Notes under the pieces: generated by a model | The model's input: only the letters and a program-made list of their open reading frames with translations | Databases searched by the model: none | Told to the model about the DNA's origin: nothing | Made by a program: the position numbers and the translations under genes | Shown: piece after piece, positions 23,113-33,519 of the stretch | How positions within the stretch are numbered: the first letter of the stretch is position 1 | How the letters are laid out: each line of letters begins with the position of its first letter | Source: Fragilariopsis cylindrus CCMP1102 | Taxonomy: Eukaryota > Bacillariophyta > Bacillariophyceae > Bacillariales > Bacillariaceae | Assembly: GCA_900095095.1 (NCBI GenBank) | Contig: FMBT01000006.1 | Location: 1 to 36,000 of the forward strand | Direction of reading: 5' to 3' | DNA: 36,000 nucleotides

Positions 23113-24990
23113 ATGAAGTTCTCTATTGCTATCTTCCTAGCTTCTACGGCATCGTCGACCTTTGCGAATGCCTTCACTCCAACATCACATGCTGTTGGCC
23201 GTACTACCGGTACGTCGTCTGCTCTTAACGGAGGTATGAGCAACGACGTTGGCATTCCGTGCACAGAAGAATGTGCCTTGGAATCATTCCCTAATCTTCC
23301 TGATAGTATCCATCCTGGTGTTCTTAGTGGACAGGCTATGATGGATTTGTTGCAACATGCCAAAGATAATGGTAAGGAAAATAAATATAGTTTTGTCAGT
23401 TGAAGTGCGGTACAGGGCACTGCAAATCTTGTATGATAATAATTAACAAGAGATGATAGATAGCCCTCCAGCGTTTTCTAATTTTTCTCACCATTATTCG
23501 TCTCGCCTTTGATCTTATCGAAAATGAAAAAAACACACAAAACATATTCTTTTGGAATTTATAATAATCAAATAAAACCTTGCGGAATGAATCCACGAAT
23601 CCATGAATGCTATCGTTTCATTATAAAATTTGGTCTTGTAAAAACGTCGACGTCCTATTGCAGGTTACGCAATTCCTGCCGTTAATTGTATTTCTAGCTC
23701 AGGCATCAACGCATGTCTTGAAGCCGCTAAGGCTAATGATGCTCCCATTATTATTCAATTTTCATCCGGTGGGTCTCAATTTTATGGTGGAAAAGGACTG
23801 GACAATACCGACTACCGAGCGGCCATTGCAGGAGCTGTTAGTGGCGCCTTCCACACGAGAACTATGGCCGAACAATACGGTGTCCCTGTTATTCTTCACA
23901 CCGATCATTGCTCCAAAGAGCTCTTACCGTGGGTAGATGGTTTGGTCTCCGCGTCGGAACGTTACTACAAAACTCATGGAGAACCCCTTTTCTCGTCACA
24001 TATGATTGACTTGTCTGAGGAACCCCTTGAGGAAAATTTATCCATATGCAAAGATTATTTGACCCGTATGGAAAAGGTTGGATTATTGCTTGAAATGGAA
24101 CTTGGTATCACTGGAGGTGAAGAAGACGGTGTTGATAATAGCGATAGACCGGTAGAGGATTTGTATTCGAAACCAGAAGAAATTTACGAAACGTACAGAG
24201 AACTCAACAAAGTTTCCGACAAGTTTACCGTTGCTGCCGCATTTGGTAACGTCCACGGTGTGTACAGTCCAGGAAATGTCAAACTTGATCCAGAAATCTT
24301 GAACAACGCACAAAAGTTTATCTCGGATAAGTTAGGTGATAAGGCACCAGAAAACAAATTACCTGTCTCATTCGTTTTCCATGGAGGAAGTGGAAGTGAT
24401 GTTGCTGATATCCAACGATCGCTTACGTACGGTGTCATCAAGATGAATATCGATACGGATACTCAATGGAGTTACTGGGAGGGAATCAAGAATTTTGAAG
24501 AAAAATATCACGATTATCTACAAGGACAGATTGGAAACCCCGACGGAGATGACAAACCTAACAAGAAATATTACGATGTACGTAGCATTGAAGAGATAAA
24601 TCGGCGTATATTATTATCTTTATTCTGACACATTATTTATAGTGATCTTCGTAAACAGACAACGCTTTTTCATCGTCATTTGTTTACAATATCATTCCCA
24701 ACCAAATCAATTGATTACTGTTCTTGCCAACTTTTTGATAATTGACTAACATATTTCTCTCCCTTTTTCTCTCTTTTTTTCTCTCGTCGACTCTATCGAA
24801 ATAACTTCTACAAATCGTTCTCGTGATATTTTCAAAGCCTCGTGAATGCATGCGTGCAGGTGAAGTCAACACTGTCAAGCGTCTAGAACAGGCATTCTCC
24901 GACCTTAAATGTCAAAATATCCTTGGACTTAAATCTGCCGCCGGTGCCAAAAATGTTCTTGGTCCTCGTCGAGGTGGACTACCTGTTTAA
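23113..24990 (+). CDS. FBA: Plastid-targeted class II fructose-1,6-bisphosphate aldolase, three exons
   Basis: Model: 23113-23371, 23664-24577, 24838-24990 (phases 1 and 0; GTAAGG...TTGCAG and GTACGT...TCAAAG), 441 residues. It catalyses cleavage and formation of fructose-1,6-bisphosphate in the Calvin cycle or plastid glycolysis. The first 20 residues are a signal peptide ending ANA^FTP, the diatom ASAFAP-type plastid signal, with a transit peptide after it. Class II metal-aldolase residues are all present: LHTDHCSK (catalytic Asp and first Zn His), LEMELGITGGEEDGV, FGNVHGVY (Zn His), FHGGSGS (Zn His) and NIDTDTQW. Similarity is to the bacterial FbaA type. The second intron was placed so that KKYYD joins PRECMRAGEVNTVKRLEQAF, restoring the family sequence; reading on instead gives an unrelated tail. 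The C-terminus ends GLPV. Confidence 0.92.
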
Positions 24991-25666
24991 GGACATTATA
25001 TTATGACTTTATATTTGATAAATTCCTGGGAGGCCTCACAACGTGGACTTTACAGTCGGACAATTTTTCTATAATACTGTTGGATAATTAACTATAATAC
25101 TGTCGGGCAACTAATGTCGTATACGTCGTGCATTATAGTCTGTACACAATATATACTCGATAATATTTAATTTCTATTCGTAGAAGTCAAAAACTATCTA
25201 CCTCTTCTCTACAACAGCCAATTGTATCTTTTTCTGTTGTCAGACAGTTTCAACCGTAATTTGTTGGGCAGCATAATTCTTGCTAGTGTTTGCCAAATTT
25301 GTTGATGATGCCCAATACTCATGCTGACAGTAGTACATTATTTTGCAAGTCCAAAATCTTGTTTATAGTCCACAAATTCGCTAGTCCTGCCCGGCAAAAA
25401 CCTGTTAGAAACATACAATGTGTTATACATGATGGATAATTCAACAGGTATTTCAATTTAATGATTCTATTATTTCACTTGGCCATAAAGTAAACACTAT
25501 TGATTCGATTCCCCTGCGAGGTGTTATGGTCTATTTATTCCATCAAAGATAATGTTTAAACACATCTTTAGGATTACGAAGGACAGTATGATGTGACGAT
25601 ACTCCGTTCTCAAACAGTTTTGGTAAATGACACAATTAATACTATAATATTATGTTAATCAAGCAA
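24991..25666. other. Convergent intergenic region with short direct repeats
   Basis: About 680 bp between 3' ends of the aldolase (plus) and the permease (minus). It contains a 22-bp imperfect tandem duplication at 25069-25090 and 25092-25113 (CTATAATACTGT(T/C)GG...). No gene or structured RNA seen. Confidence 0.6.
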
Positions 25667-27768
25667 TTATCCCTCATTCCAGTTGGTAATAGTTGCATAT
25701 GATGCGGCGACCGTAGCAAACAAACCTACACCCGACACGAAGTAGTTCATATATCTAACCGTTGGCGAAGAGTCCTTAACGAGGAAATTGTGCATCAGCG
25801 GAGGATATACCAATGCAATGGGCATCCCAACAAGACTCCCAAGGAGGCTCACGACATTTCCAAGGTAGTCAATTGCAACTACAGCTACGACGCCCAATGT
25901 CAAATTCAACAGACTCGCAAAAAGATTGCGACGCCAAATGTCACTATTATTGCTATCATTCGTATCGTCATCTTTATTCTTTATGTTCTTGAGTACCACC
26001 TCCAATGCTGGAAAAGCTTGTAGCGGATAGGTCAAAATAACTGCAATTGAATAAGCAAGTTGGACTGTAGTAGAAAAATTCCCTGGAGGAAGAGAGGCCG
26101 TCATAGCTGTCTGGACTTGATCCCCAAAAGATGCCCAACAAATCATGGCAAAGAACATGTAAAATAAAACAATACAGATCGTCACATTTTGGTTGACGAT
26201 CGGAAATCTTTCGCGATCTTCCTTCTTGTAGACGGCCTCTTGAAGAGGGACTACCAATGTAATACTTCCTTCAAAAACAAAGAAAGCCGTCCCAATGAAC
26301 ATAAACCACGATGGTTGGAAAGCGGGCAAATTTGCCATGGATTCCAATATAGTGTCTTCTTTTTGTGTATAGGAATATGATAACGAAATGAGGAGACAGG
26401 AGCCCAAGCCGTAAACAATGAATATTGTCGCCAGGACATTGAATGGTGTCAATCGTCGAATATCTTGAATCCAAGTGAGGGGAATTTCGATGAGTAGCAT
26501 TCCGACCAAAAAATAAGTCTTGGGAATAACCAAAACTCCACCAAAGAGTGATTGGCAGCTTGCGTATAGGTTAGCCGGAACAAATATTAAGTAAGTCAAA
26601 CAAACTCCGAATTGCATGGCAGCAATCCCAAATTCGATAAGGAATGCAAAACTTCCAAAGGCGCGTCTGGAAAGTTCAGAATATGTCAAGAGTTTTGGTT
26701 TAAATGCACCACGTAGAGCTGCTACTCGAGGATCCTCTGGTGTTTGGGGAGATGCAGAATTATTTGTATCCTCCATTTCGTTATTAGTCCCATCGTTCTT
26801 ATTGCTTTTACTGTTACATTGGTCATTGCTGTGATGTTCTAACAAGGATTGGATTTCTCCCATACGCTGAGCCAATAACTGTTGTCGGATATTTTCCACT
26901 TTCCAGCATTCTAGAAGTCTATGTGCGCTATAGACGTATGCAAAAGTAGCAACTACCAATGCGGGTATAGCAACGGCAAAACCTGAATCCTGGAACCCCT
27001 TCGGTAAATATAAGATAGCGGGTCCAACGGTACCTTTTAAAAACGGTTTAACAAAATTACAGTGATGTGTTGTATGTTACGTTGAGAAATGATTTCCAAC
27101 GAGGTATCAAAAAAGCACCAAAACTAGGGAAGAAAATAAGGTGTTTTGTATGTGTGCATGCGTACGTGCAAAAAGGAAAACATACCTTTTATAACACCAA
27201 AGATAGCAGCTGTCATCGACCCACCCTCGACTTGATCTTCAACCTCAAATTCGTCTTCGTCTTCGTCTTCATTTTCATTTTCATCTACATTCACGTATGA
27301 ATCTGATCGTTTTTGATCTTTTGTTCTCATTATTTTCTCTTTATTTATATTCTTTTGAAATAAATTTTGGAGTTTTCCGTATTCTGGAATATTATTTCCC
27401 CCCGAAAGAAAAGGAGTTCCACTGGCAATAGTCCTTGCCCGTCGTCGTTTCCGAATCGATATTAAATGTATCTCTCCTTTACTGTCTACGTATTCATCTC
27501 GTCCTAAGGTACCAACGGAATGCATCATTGCTGCACTAAATGTATGATCAGAGAACAATCCACCAAAACCATTCCTTGAGATATTGTTGTTGTCATCATT
27601 GGAAAGACGTCTTCTCCTGACACCATCATTTTGGGGACTATCTCCATCTTGTGTTTGTTGCTGTTGATCTATATTCACTCCGTACGTCGAATGCGAAGTA
27701 GAGGACGATAAAAGAGGTGTCGCCGTTGTTGACGCCTCGATCGTTTGATCTTTCATTTTTTCATTCAT
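25667..27768 (-). CDS. Amino-acid permease of the AAAP family (SLC36/SLC38-like), two exons
   Basis: Model: 27768-27186 joined to 27033-25667 (phase-1 intron of 152 nt), 649 residues. The splice joins GSMTAAIFGVIK to GTVGPAILYLPKGF, the first membrane segment of the family, so the intron is certain. A soluble N-terminus of about 180 residues is rich in Ser, Asn and, near 27250-27290, Glu/Asp (DENENEDEDEDEFEVED). About 11 membrane segments follow, including FLIEFGIAAMQFGVCLTYLI, TAFFVFEGSITLVVPLQEA and VILTYPLQAFPALEVVLKNI. The long Asn/Asp loop after the second segment (QCNSKSNKNDGTNNEMED) is low complexity. Such proteins use H+ or Na+ to move neutral amino acids across vacuolar or plasma membranes. 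Substrate and location here are unknown. Confidence 0.87.
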
Positions 27769-28186
27769 GATGTTGATGATTGATGATTCTGGTGAGACTT
27801 AATAGCGGAAATAGTCAATTTATGAAGAGTTCCTTGATCTCTCGGTAAGTCAATTAGAATAATAAGCAATTACAGAAGTACGCTGGATTATCAGTTTCGA
27901 AGTTTATGTGATGTCCCAGCTTTGTTGGACTTTTTATTATTGATCCGGGATTCATTCAATCACGTCGTTAGACACGACTGCACTTTTTTGAATTACAAAA
28001 AGCAACAATCAACATTCAACGTCCTCTCGAACATACTAATAGTAACGTTACCGCATCGAGTTGTGCTATTGCTTGTCATGGACATCAAAATCGAAAGATG
28101 CAACCAATACTCTCACTAATTTTCATCTTATAGTACTTGAGTGTTGTGGCTTACTAGGAATACTTCTAATACTTGAGAGTAAGAGT
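27769..28186. promoter_or_regulatory. Divergent region between permease and sulfotransferase, with dispersed element copy 2
   Basis: A stretch of about 420 bp between start codons on opposite strands. It contains the second copy of the 54-bp element at 27928-27980. An ATG at 28061 is in frame with the sulfotransferase start but adds a weak N-terminal extension. Confidence 0.5.
27928..27980 (+). repeat. 54-bp dispersed element, copy 2 (53 bp)
   Basis: Identical to 6979-7032 except for one missing C in the loop of the terminal inverted repeat (GTCGT-TAGAC-ACGAC). It is followed at once by CACTTTTTTGAATT, matching a slightly longer form found about 30 bp further from copy 1. Confidence 0.85.
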
Positions 28187-29687
28187 ATGTTATGGTTGCA
28201 ACGACGTCGTATTACGATTGCTCGTCGAAATGACAATAACAGAACACGAATCGTTTTTCCCGCTACATTCTTATCCGTTGCCCTTATAGGTATATATTTC
28301 CTGATTTCGGTGTACCTACAACTTCGTCATGATCAATATATCTCCGATGTCAGCAAAATCGATACCATGCATCGGCTTGCTACTATTGATAGACCGGTTA
28401 CAATTAGTACTAATTCCATTATTGATATAGTCAAAACAAATCAAAATTCTACTACTTCAATTGGTTCATTAGCGAAGAGAAACAATCTAACTTTACATCA
28501 GCGTCAGCAGCAGATGTTGAAATCGAAACCGACAGTGCTTTCCAGAAACAGTGGATCATTTAATTCAGCTTTCTTTACAATATGATGTTAAAAATCTGAC
28601 GGATCAACTAATGAATAATACCCTAGTATACTTCCCAGGTACGAAACACTAAATGGGATATGTCATGATCAAAGATTTCAGAGGATGACGCTCCACAAGA
28701 TTTCTGTTCCTATCATTTTACTCATATATAAATTTCTCTACATTCGAACATTCTATATCCTCTGTGCTTGTACTTTGAATTGAATAGGTCCTTGGGATGG
28801 TTCAGGAATTGTCATTGAAGAATATAAATTAGTATTCTTTACACAAGGAAAGGTCGCATGTACGGTAAGAATGGATGACATATCTTGTAAATCATAACTA
28901 AAACACAGTGCACAATTCAATGAACCTCATCTCATTTCGTCATGGTTACATCGATTGGATCTTATATAGGTCTTTAAAAAATTATTTCGACGGATGATGA
29001 ACATAGAAAATTGGAACGTCGATAATACAAAACTACCCCACAATCCGCGTGAAAATGGATTGACCTATCTTATCATTACAACGTTGCCGATGCTCTAACA
29101 ATTCTTTCACATCCAGATTGGACAAGGGCTATATTCGTTAGAGATCCTAAGGAACGTCTTTTGTCTGCCTATTTAGACAAGGCGGCCCGTAAGAAAGGAA
29201 GTTATATCCAACGCCACTGTTGTAACCAAAAGGAATCTACATGTGGTGAGGAGGCAAATGCTCCTTTATGGGATTTTTACAAGTTATAGAAAAACTTTGT
29301 TGTTGTGACCCACATTGGAGACCACAAACAAAACGAATAGACTCAACATTTCGCAATTTTGTAAATTTCGTTGGACACTTTGATCGTATCCAACAGGATA
29401 CCAAGAGATTATTGGACCGATTAAATACAACAAAACACAATACAATCTATGATAGTGACACGGATAATGAGAATAGCGACCTGTGGACAAAATATGGAGT
29501 CTCGGGATGGGGTAGCTTCCGTAATGAATCAATTTTTGCCCAAGATACGAAAGCTAGGCACCAGACATCAGCGATTACGAAACTCAAACAATATTACAAT
29601 GCAAGTGTTGAAGCATTTGCTGAAAATTTGTTTGCTGATGACTATGATGATCCACTACTTAATTTTACATCATTTTCTTTGGTTTAA
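28187..29687 (+). CDS. HNK-1/carbohydrate-type sulfotransferase, type II membrane protein, three exons with frame breaks
   Basis: Transfers sulfate from PAPS to a glycan, probably in the Golgi. Exons: 28187-28638, 28788-28864, 28970-29687 (GTACGA...AATAG and GTAAGA...TATAG). The N-terminus has a basic stretch and an anchor (IVFPATFLSVALIGIYFLIS). The 5'-phosphosulfate site is VFFTQGKVACTVFKKLFRRM, joined across intron 2. The 3'-phosphate site is TRAIFVRDPKERLLSAYLDK. The pair HCC / CCCDPHWRPQ and FVNFVGHFDRI are typical of the diatom members I recall. One base is missing near 29071 (LTYL-YHYN) and another in the T run near 29277 (LWDF-LQVIEKLCC). A third break lies between about 28500 and 28590. 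It is convergent with the lumen-protein gene (74-bp gap). Confidence 0.82.
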
Positions 29688-29761
29688 GGATAGCGAGATA
29701 AAAATCTTCTTAAAATAAGTCGAAGATCGGACACAGAACATATCTTTTTTTTGAAGCTGAT

Positions 29762-30679
29762 TCACTGCACCGCTTCGACGTCTTCAACGGGAGCTAGATT
29801 CAAATAACGATCCATGGCTTGTATAGTATCGCTTAGATATTTTATCATGTCATCGATACTTTCCTGACTGTCATTGCTGGTAGAGCGACTAGTACTTGTC
29901 GTAGTAGAATAAAAGTCAAATTCTGAAAGAAAATTGTCTAATGATATCCAAGCTTCGTTCCGCGCTCCAAACTGCAAGGTTTGTCGTTCATTCACAGGGT
30001 CCTTTTCTAATTTATCTCGTCCTGGACCATCGAAACCATTAGTGTAATATACGAGGAAGGCATTTTGGTCCAAGAATTTCTGTTTATAACTGACTTGATC
30101 TGAATAGGCATCAAAATAACGTTTAAAATCTTCTTCCCGAGTTGGTATCGTAATGGCACCTTCATCATTATTATTATCCGTATTTTCGCTTGGTTTTAAC
30201 ATGAGCGCTGTTTTTGTTTTTACTATGACATCATCCAATGGTATGACTTCGTTCCGTCCTTGTTCTTGAAGAGTTTGTCGTATGAGAGCAATATTTGTTC
30301 GCATTGTCACCAAAGGTAATAAAGTTGATCTAGTGCCAATTCTAGATGTATCTGCACCAGTCGAAACGGGTAGGTTTCTTGCAATGGCGGGAGATGATGG
30401 TAGGATCAATGAGAGCGGCGAGAGCAACAATAATTGTCGTCGTAACGATGAATTGATTCTTCTATCACGTTTAAATGGAACTTCATCACTCTGATTTGAG
30501 GTTGAACAAGTAGCCTTAATCGTATTCGTCCTTGTGATCACAGAATTTGTCGATCGAACTTCCATAAGGTTCCAAGCTTGTATTGCTGTAGGTATGTCTT
30601 GTAGCACGACGAAGATTAGACAGAAGAGGAGACCACATCTATGATTCATAAGTATCGGCATTCTTGCGATAGGGACCAA
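29762..30679 (-). CDS. Probable thylakoid-lumen protein
   Basis: 305 residues, no intron. Three targeting elements read in order: a signal peptide (GLLFCLIFVVLQDIPTAIQA) cut before WNL, an A^W plastid signal; a Ser/Thr/basic transit region; and a second hydrophobic signal with twin Arg (LRRQLLLLSPLSLILPSS) ending PAIA^RN, typical of Tat import into the thylakoid lumen. The mature part of about 200 residues is mostly helical and acidic, with VYYTNGFDGPGRDKLEKD and FGARNEAWISLDNFLSEFDF. I do not recognise the family for certain. It faintly resembles small lumenal photosystem II-maintenance proteins of plants. The first ATG (30679) gives MVPIARMPIL before the signal; the ATG at 30649 (MNHRC) would put the signal right at the N-terminus. 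Confidence 0.7.
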   Translation of the reverse strand: MVPIARMPILMNHRCGLLFCLIFVVLQDIPTAIQAWNLMEVRSTNSVITRTNTIKATCSTSNQSDEVPFKRDRRINSSLRRQLLLLSPLSLILPSSPAIARNLPVSTGADTSRIGTRSTLLPLVTMRTNIALIRQTLQEQGRNEVIPLDDVIVKTKTALMLKPSENTDNNNDEGAITIPTREEDFKRYFDAYSDQVSYKQKFLDQNAFLVYYTNGFDGPGRDKLEKDPVNERQTLQFGARNEAWISLDNFLSEFDFYSTTTSTSRSTSNDSQESIDDMIKYLSDTIQAMDRYLNLAPVEDVEAVQ

Positions 30680-31218
30680 GCCATTAGCCGTACGATGAAG
30701 AGTTGTACTTGTTGTACCGCACAGCCTGTAGTCGTCTTTCTTTCTTTATGGAACGTACAGTACCGATGTGGCAGCAATCTTCGTTTACGGCTGGTTTGAA
30801 AAATAACATTGTCGGTATTACCCTTCTCTCTTCATTGAGTGATAAGTGATTGAGTGCCAATAGTAAAATAATATAGTGATGTGTAATTATAAAAAATACC
30901 CCAAATTTATTGAAGGGGGGGGGGGGATTGCGCACCCATTTCCAGAAATAGACTCGACTCTATTAAAAAAAAGAATAAGATTGTTTTTCCTTTTCTGGCA
31001 CTAGTAGCTCAGAAAGTGGGCCTCATAAAGCGTACTACTAGTAGAAATGCCACATCTATGCTCTTAAATTGTTTTTATCTCGGACTATATAAATGTATAT
31101 GATTTCATATAAATAACGGATTCATTTCTATGATTGCTTTTGGTGCTGTTCATCATCTTTATTTCGTAAATTTTTGCCAGAGATAAAAATCATTCATCTT
31201 CCTTATTTTCCGAGTTCA
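30680..31218. other. Intergenic region with poly-G tract
   Basis: About 540 bp between two minus-strand genes: the promoter of the lumen-protein gene and the 3' end of the PAAT-like gene. It contains a 12-G run at 30915-30926. No gene seen. Confidence 0.5.
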
Positions 31219-32961
31219 TCAGATTTCTTCATGTTGCGATGGATCGAAGTTGGGCGGTTGATCGGGCGACAACGATTCTTCCTCCACGAGTGCGACTTCG
31301 ATGTTTGCAGTATAACTGCAGTCTTCGTCGTACTTATCTACAATCTCTGACGAATCTTTTTTGTTGGCATGTGACAAAACCATCGCATCTATATTCCTCA
31401 TGATGTCCTCTTCTGCACCGACAAGCATCGGGCCACATCCTTCAAAAGGTTTTTCTTCTTCAAGTTCTCTTGCAGTTTTTTTAATTGCGTCTTTGAAATG
31501 TATGTTCCTAATTTTCATTTGTCTTTCTGCTTCCTCTGCGTTTTTGAAATCCATTCGTACTTCTCTCTCTTCCTCTGCGTCGCCCATCATAGGGAAACAA
31601 TTTGCAATAGGCTCTGCGACTATTTCTTTAGCGGTGCTCTGAATTGCATTTCTTAGATGGATAAACTCCATCTTGGTATCCCTTTCTTGATCCGAAACTA
31701 CATTTTTACAACTCTCGTCACTGTCATTTCGTCCTCCCGTAATGCGGTCAATATTTTCAGTACCAGCTTTAGTAGATGAGGTCGAGTTCTTTGTATCATC
31801 AACTGACAATGCAGTGTTTTGTTGGTCTGTTCCTATCATAATTGGACCAGTATTTTTCCTATCATCGTCATCGTCATCGTCGTCATCATCAATATTAGCA
31901 CCACGTATGTCCATATTATTGTTATTCGGAATTTGATATCGAAGGGTTGAGATTTCTGCTTGCAAGGATAGTACCCTCACCTGTAAATTCTCATCGTTAT
32001 TCAAGAGTTTGCTGATTTGAGAACCCTGATCTTCCATTATTCGTTTTTGTTCATTTCTAATAATTTGGTTCTCTTTAATTGATTGATGTTGAGCAGTTAT
32101 AGTGGACTTGATGTCACGCAAATTCAATTCCATCCTCAAGAAGTAAGATTCCATTAACTTCTCCGTCCTAATTGATTGTTCTTTGACTAATTCGGTCATA
32201 TTTTTTTCTTGTTCTCTCGCCATGAAGGATAACCCAGCCATTGCCGAACCGAGATCGGACTGAGTGAGGGCCGTGGTATTTGTCGTCGGAGGAGCGAATT
32301 TAAGGTGGTTTGAAGCTTTTTGGTCAACTTTTTCAGATTTTCGAGGAGATGCATTTTCTGCTAGCCTTGCCGTAAGTTTCATGTATAGAATCCTATCACG
32401 TTCTGAATTAGAGCCAACAATCTTCAGTCGGAGTTTAGAAATAGAACGAGGTCCGCCGGGTACAACACACATGGCTCGGTACCATTTTTGAGTAGATACT
32501 GCTGCTGCAACATCATCCTTTTTGTAGGGTATCGCCTTACACGTCATTAGGTAAGTCTCCTTGCCTTCGTGATTTGTAAGATAAATTTCGACATTTTTTG
32601 CGCTACACATGATCTGAAATCCTCCGAAAAAGAAGGTAGAATTGATGCTCGCGTTTTCAATAACGATATGCGATGGTTTTGGAATAGAATAATAATCGAC
32701 AATACCTCGTTGAGCAGCAATATCATTAGAATCTTTTGTTTCTTCCCCCGTTGAGTCTTCCTGTTGTTGTTGCTGCTGCTGCTGCTGCTGTTGCTGCAGC
32801 ACGTATGAAGATTTTTTTCCCGTCTCTTGAAAGAGAAAAGCTTTTCGTACGCTACCATCCTGTTCCTGCTCGGCTTCACCGTCCGTTCTTGATATAAAAT
32901 CACAAGTCAAACGAGGTGTCGACGGATCTGGAACATCCATAGTCTTGGAAGAATTCATCAT
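31219..32961 (-). CDS. PAAT-like protein with poly-Gln, poly-Asp and a duplicated C-terminal motif
   Basis: 580 residues, single exon, clean frame. Residues about 90-200 form a beta-rich domain (IVIENASINSTFFFGGFQIM, VEIYLTNHEGKETYLMTCKA, ISKLRLKIVG) resembling the N-terminal domain of ATPase PAAT-like proteins. That match is from memory and modest. A predicted coiled coil follows (about 250-340). A 12-Gln run lies near residues 56-67 and a run of about 9 Asp near residue 360. The C-terminal region carries two copies of a motif of about 31 residues starting at residues 435 and 488 (HLRNAIQSTAKEI...CFPMM and HFKDAIKKTAREL...CGPML). No signal peptide or membrane segment. Animal PAAT associates with mitochondrial ABC transporters; whether this protein does is unknown. 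Confidence 0.65.
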   Translation of the reverse strand: MMNSSKTMDVPDPSTPRLTCDFISRTDGEAEQEQDGSVRKAFLFQETGKKSSYVLQQQQQQQQQQQQEDSTGEETKDSNDIAAQRGIVDYYSIPKPSHIVIENASINSTFFFGGFQIMCSAKNVEIYLTNHEGKETYLMTCKAIPYKKDDVAAAVSTQKWYRAMCVVPGGPRSISKLRLKIVGSNSERDRILYMKLTARLAENASPRKSEKVDQKASNHLKFAPPTTNTTALTQSDLGSAMAGLSFMAREQEKNMTELVKEQSIRTEKLMESYFLRMELNLRDIKSTITAQHQSIKENQIIRNEQKRIMEDQGSQISKLLNNDENLQVRVLSLQAEISTLRYQIPNNNNMDIRGANIDDDDDDDDDDRKNTGPIMIGTDQQNTALSVDDTKNSTSSTKAGTENIDRITGGRNDSDESCKNVVSDQERDTKMEFIHLRNAIQSTAKEIVAEPIANCFPMMGDAEEEREVRMDFKNAEEAERQMKIRNIHFKDAIKKTARELEEEKPFEGCGPMLVGAEEDIMRNIDAMVLSHANKKDSSEIVDKYDEDCSYTANIEVALVEEESLSPDQPPNFDPSQHEEI

Positions 32962-33519
32962 TTCTGTATCGAATCAATACAGTACCAGTCCTTGTATCTG
33001 CGTCGGAGCGTATTCTTTGTTCTGCTTTTGCTGAAGGTTCCCGACGGTTGTCGTGATCCCATGTTGTTGTGACAGTTTTGTGATACGAATTAGGGAATGA
33101 GAAAGAAAAATGATAGCCGCCATCATGCAGCAATCCACCAAAAAATTCCGCGAAAGGGCGCGGTCGGCTTGTAAAAGTCAACTCCGATCCCCATCATACC
33201 CAGGGGGGGTAATAATTTCAATTATTACCCCTGATCATACCTATATTTATATACAGTACCCTATTTCATTTCTATCTAATAGATACAATTACTACACTAC
33301 CTACTACAGTACAGTATTGTACAAGTTGGTAAGTATGATGAGGCAAGTAAATGCAAGATACTATTTGCTAGAAGGAAAAAAAGTTCTGAAAAGTCTGTCT
33401 ATTTTTTAAGCAAGAAAAGCAGGATTGTTTATAAGCAATCTTGGTCCAGAAATTAAGTCAAATTGTATTGATTTTTCTCGTTTTATATATATTTTCTTTT
33501 TAAATTTTTTATTCTATTC
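32962..33519. other. Intergenic region containing a perfect inverted repeat
   Basis: About 560 bp between the CCT8 3' end and the PAAT-like start, both on the minus strand. The notable element is the 12-bp inverted repeat at 33206-33231. No gene seen. Confidence 0.5.
33206..33231. repeat. Perfect 12-bp inverted repeat
   Basis: GGGGTAATAATT - TC - AATTATTACCCC, followed by TG on the right and preceded by CAGGG on the left, so the arms extend to CAGGGG/CCCCTG if three G are looped out. About 245 bp upstream of the PAAT-like gene's start. Confidence 0.8.

Noticed and set aside
25495..25530. GATTCGATTCCCC, resembling a tRNA T-loop
   Set aside because: The bases around it do not form a T-stem, and no acceptor, D or anticodon arm can be built.
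28061..28186. ATG at 28061 as the sulfotransferase start
   Set aside because: The ATG at 28187 gives a basic stretch directly before the anchor, which fits a type II protein better. The longer form is not excluded.
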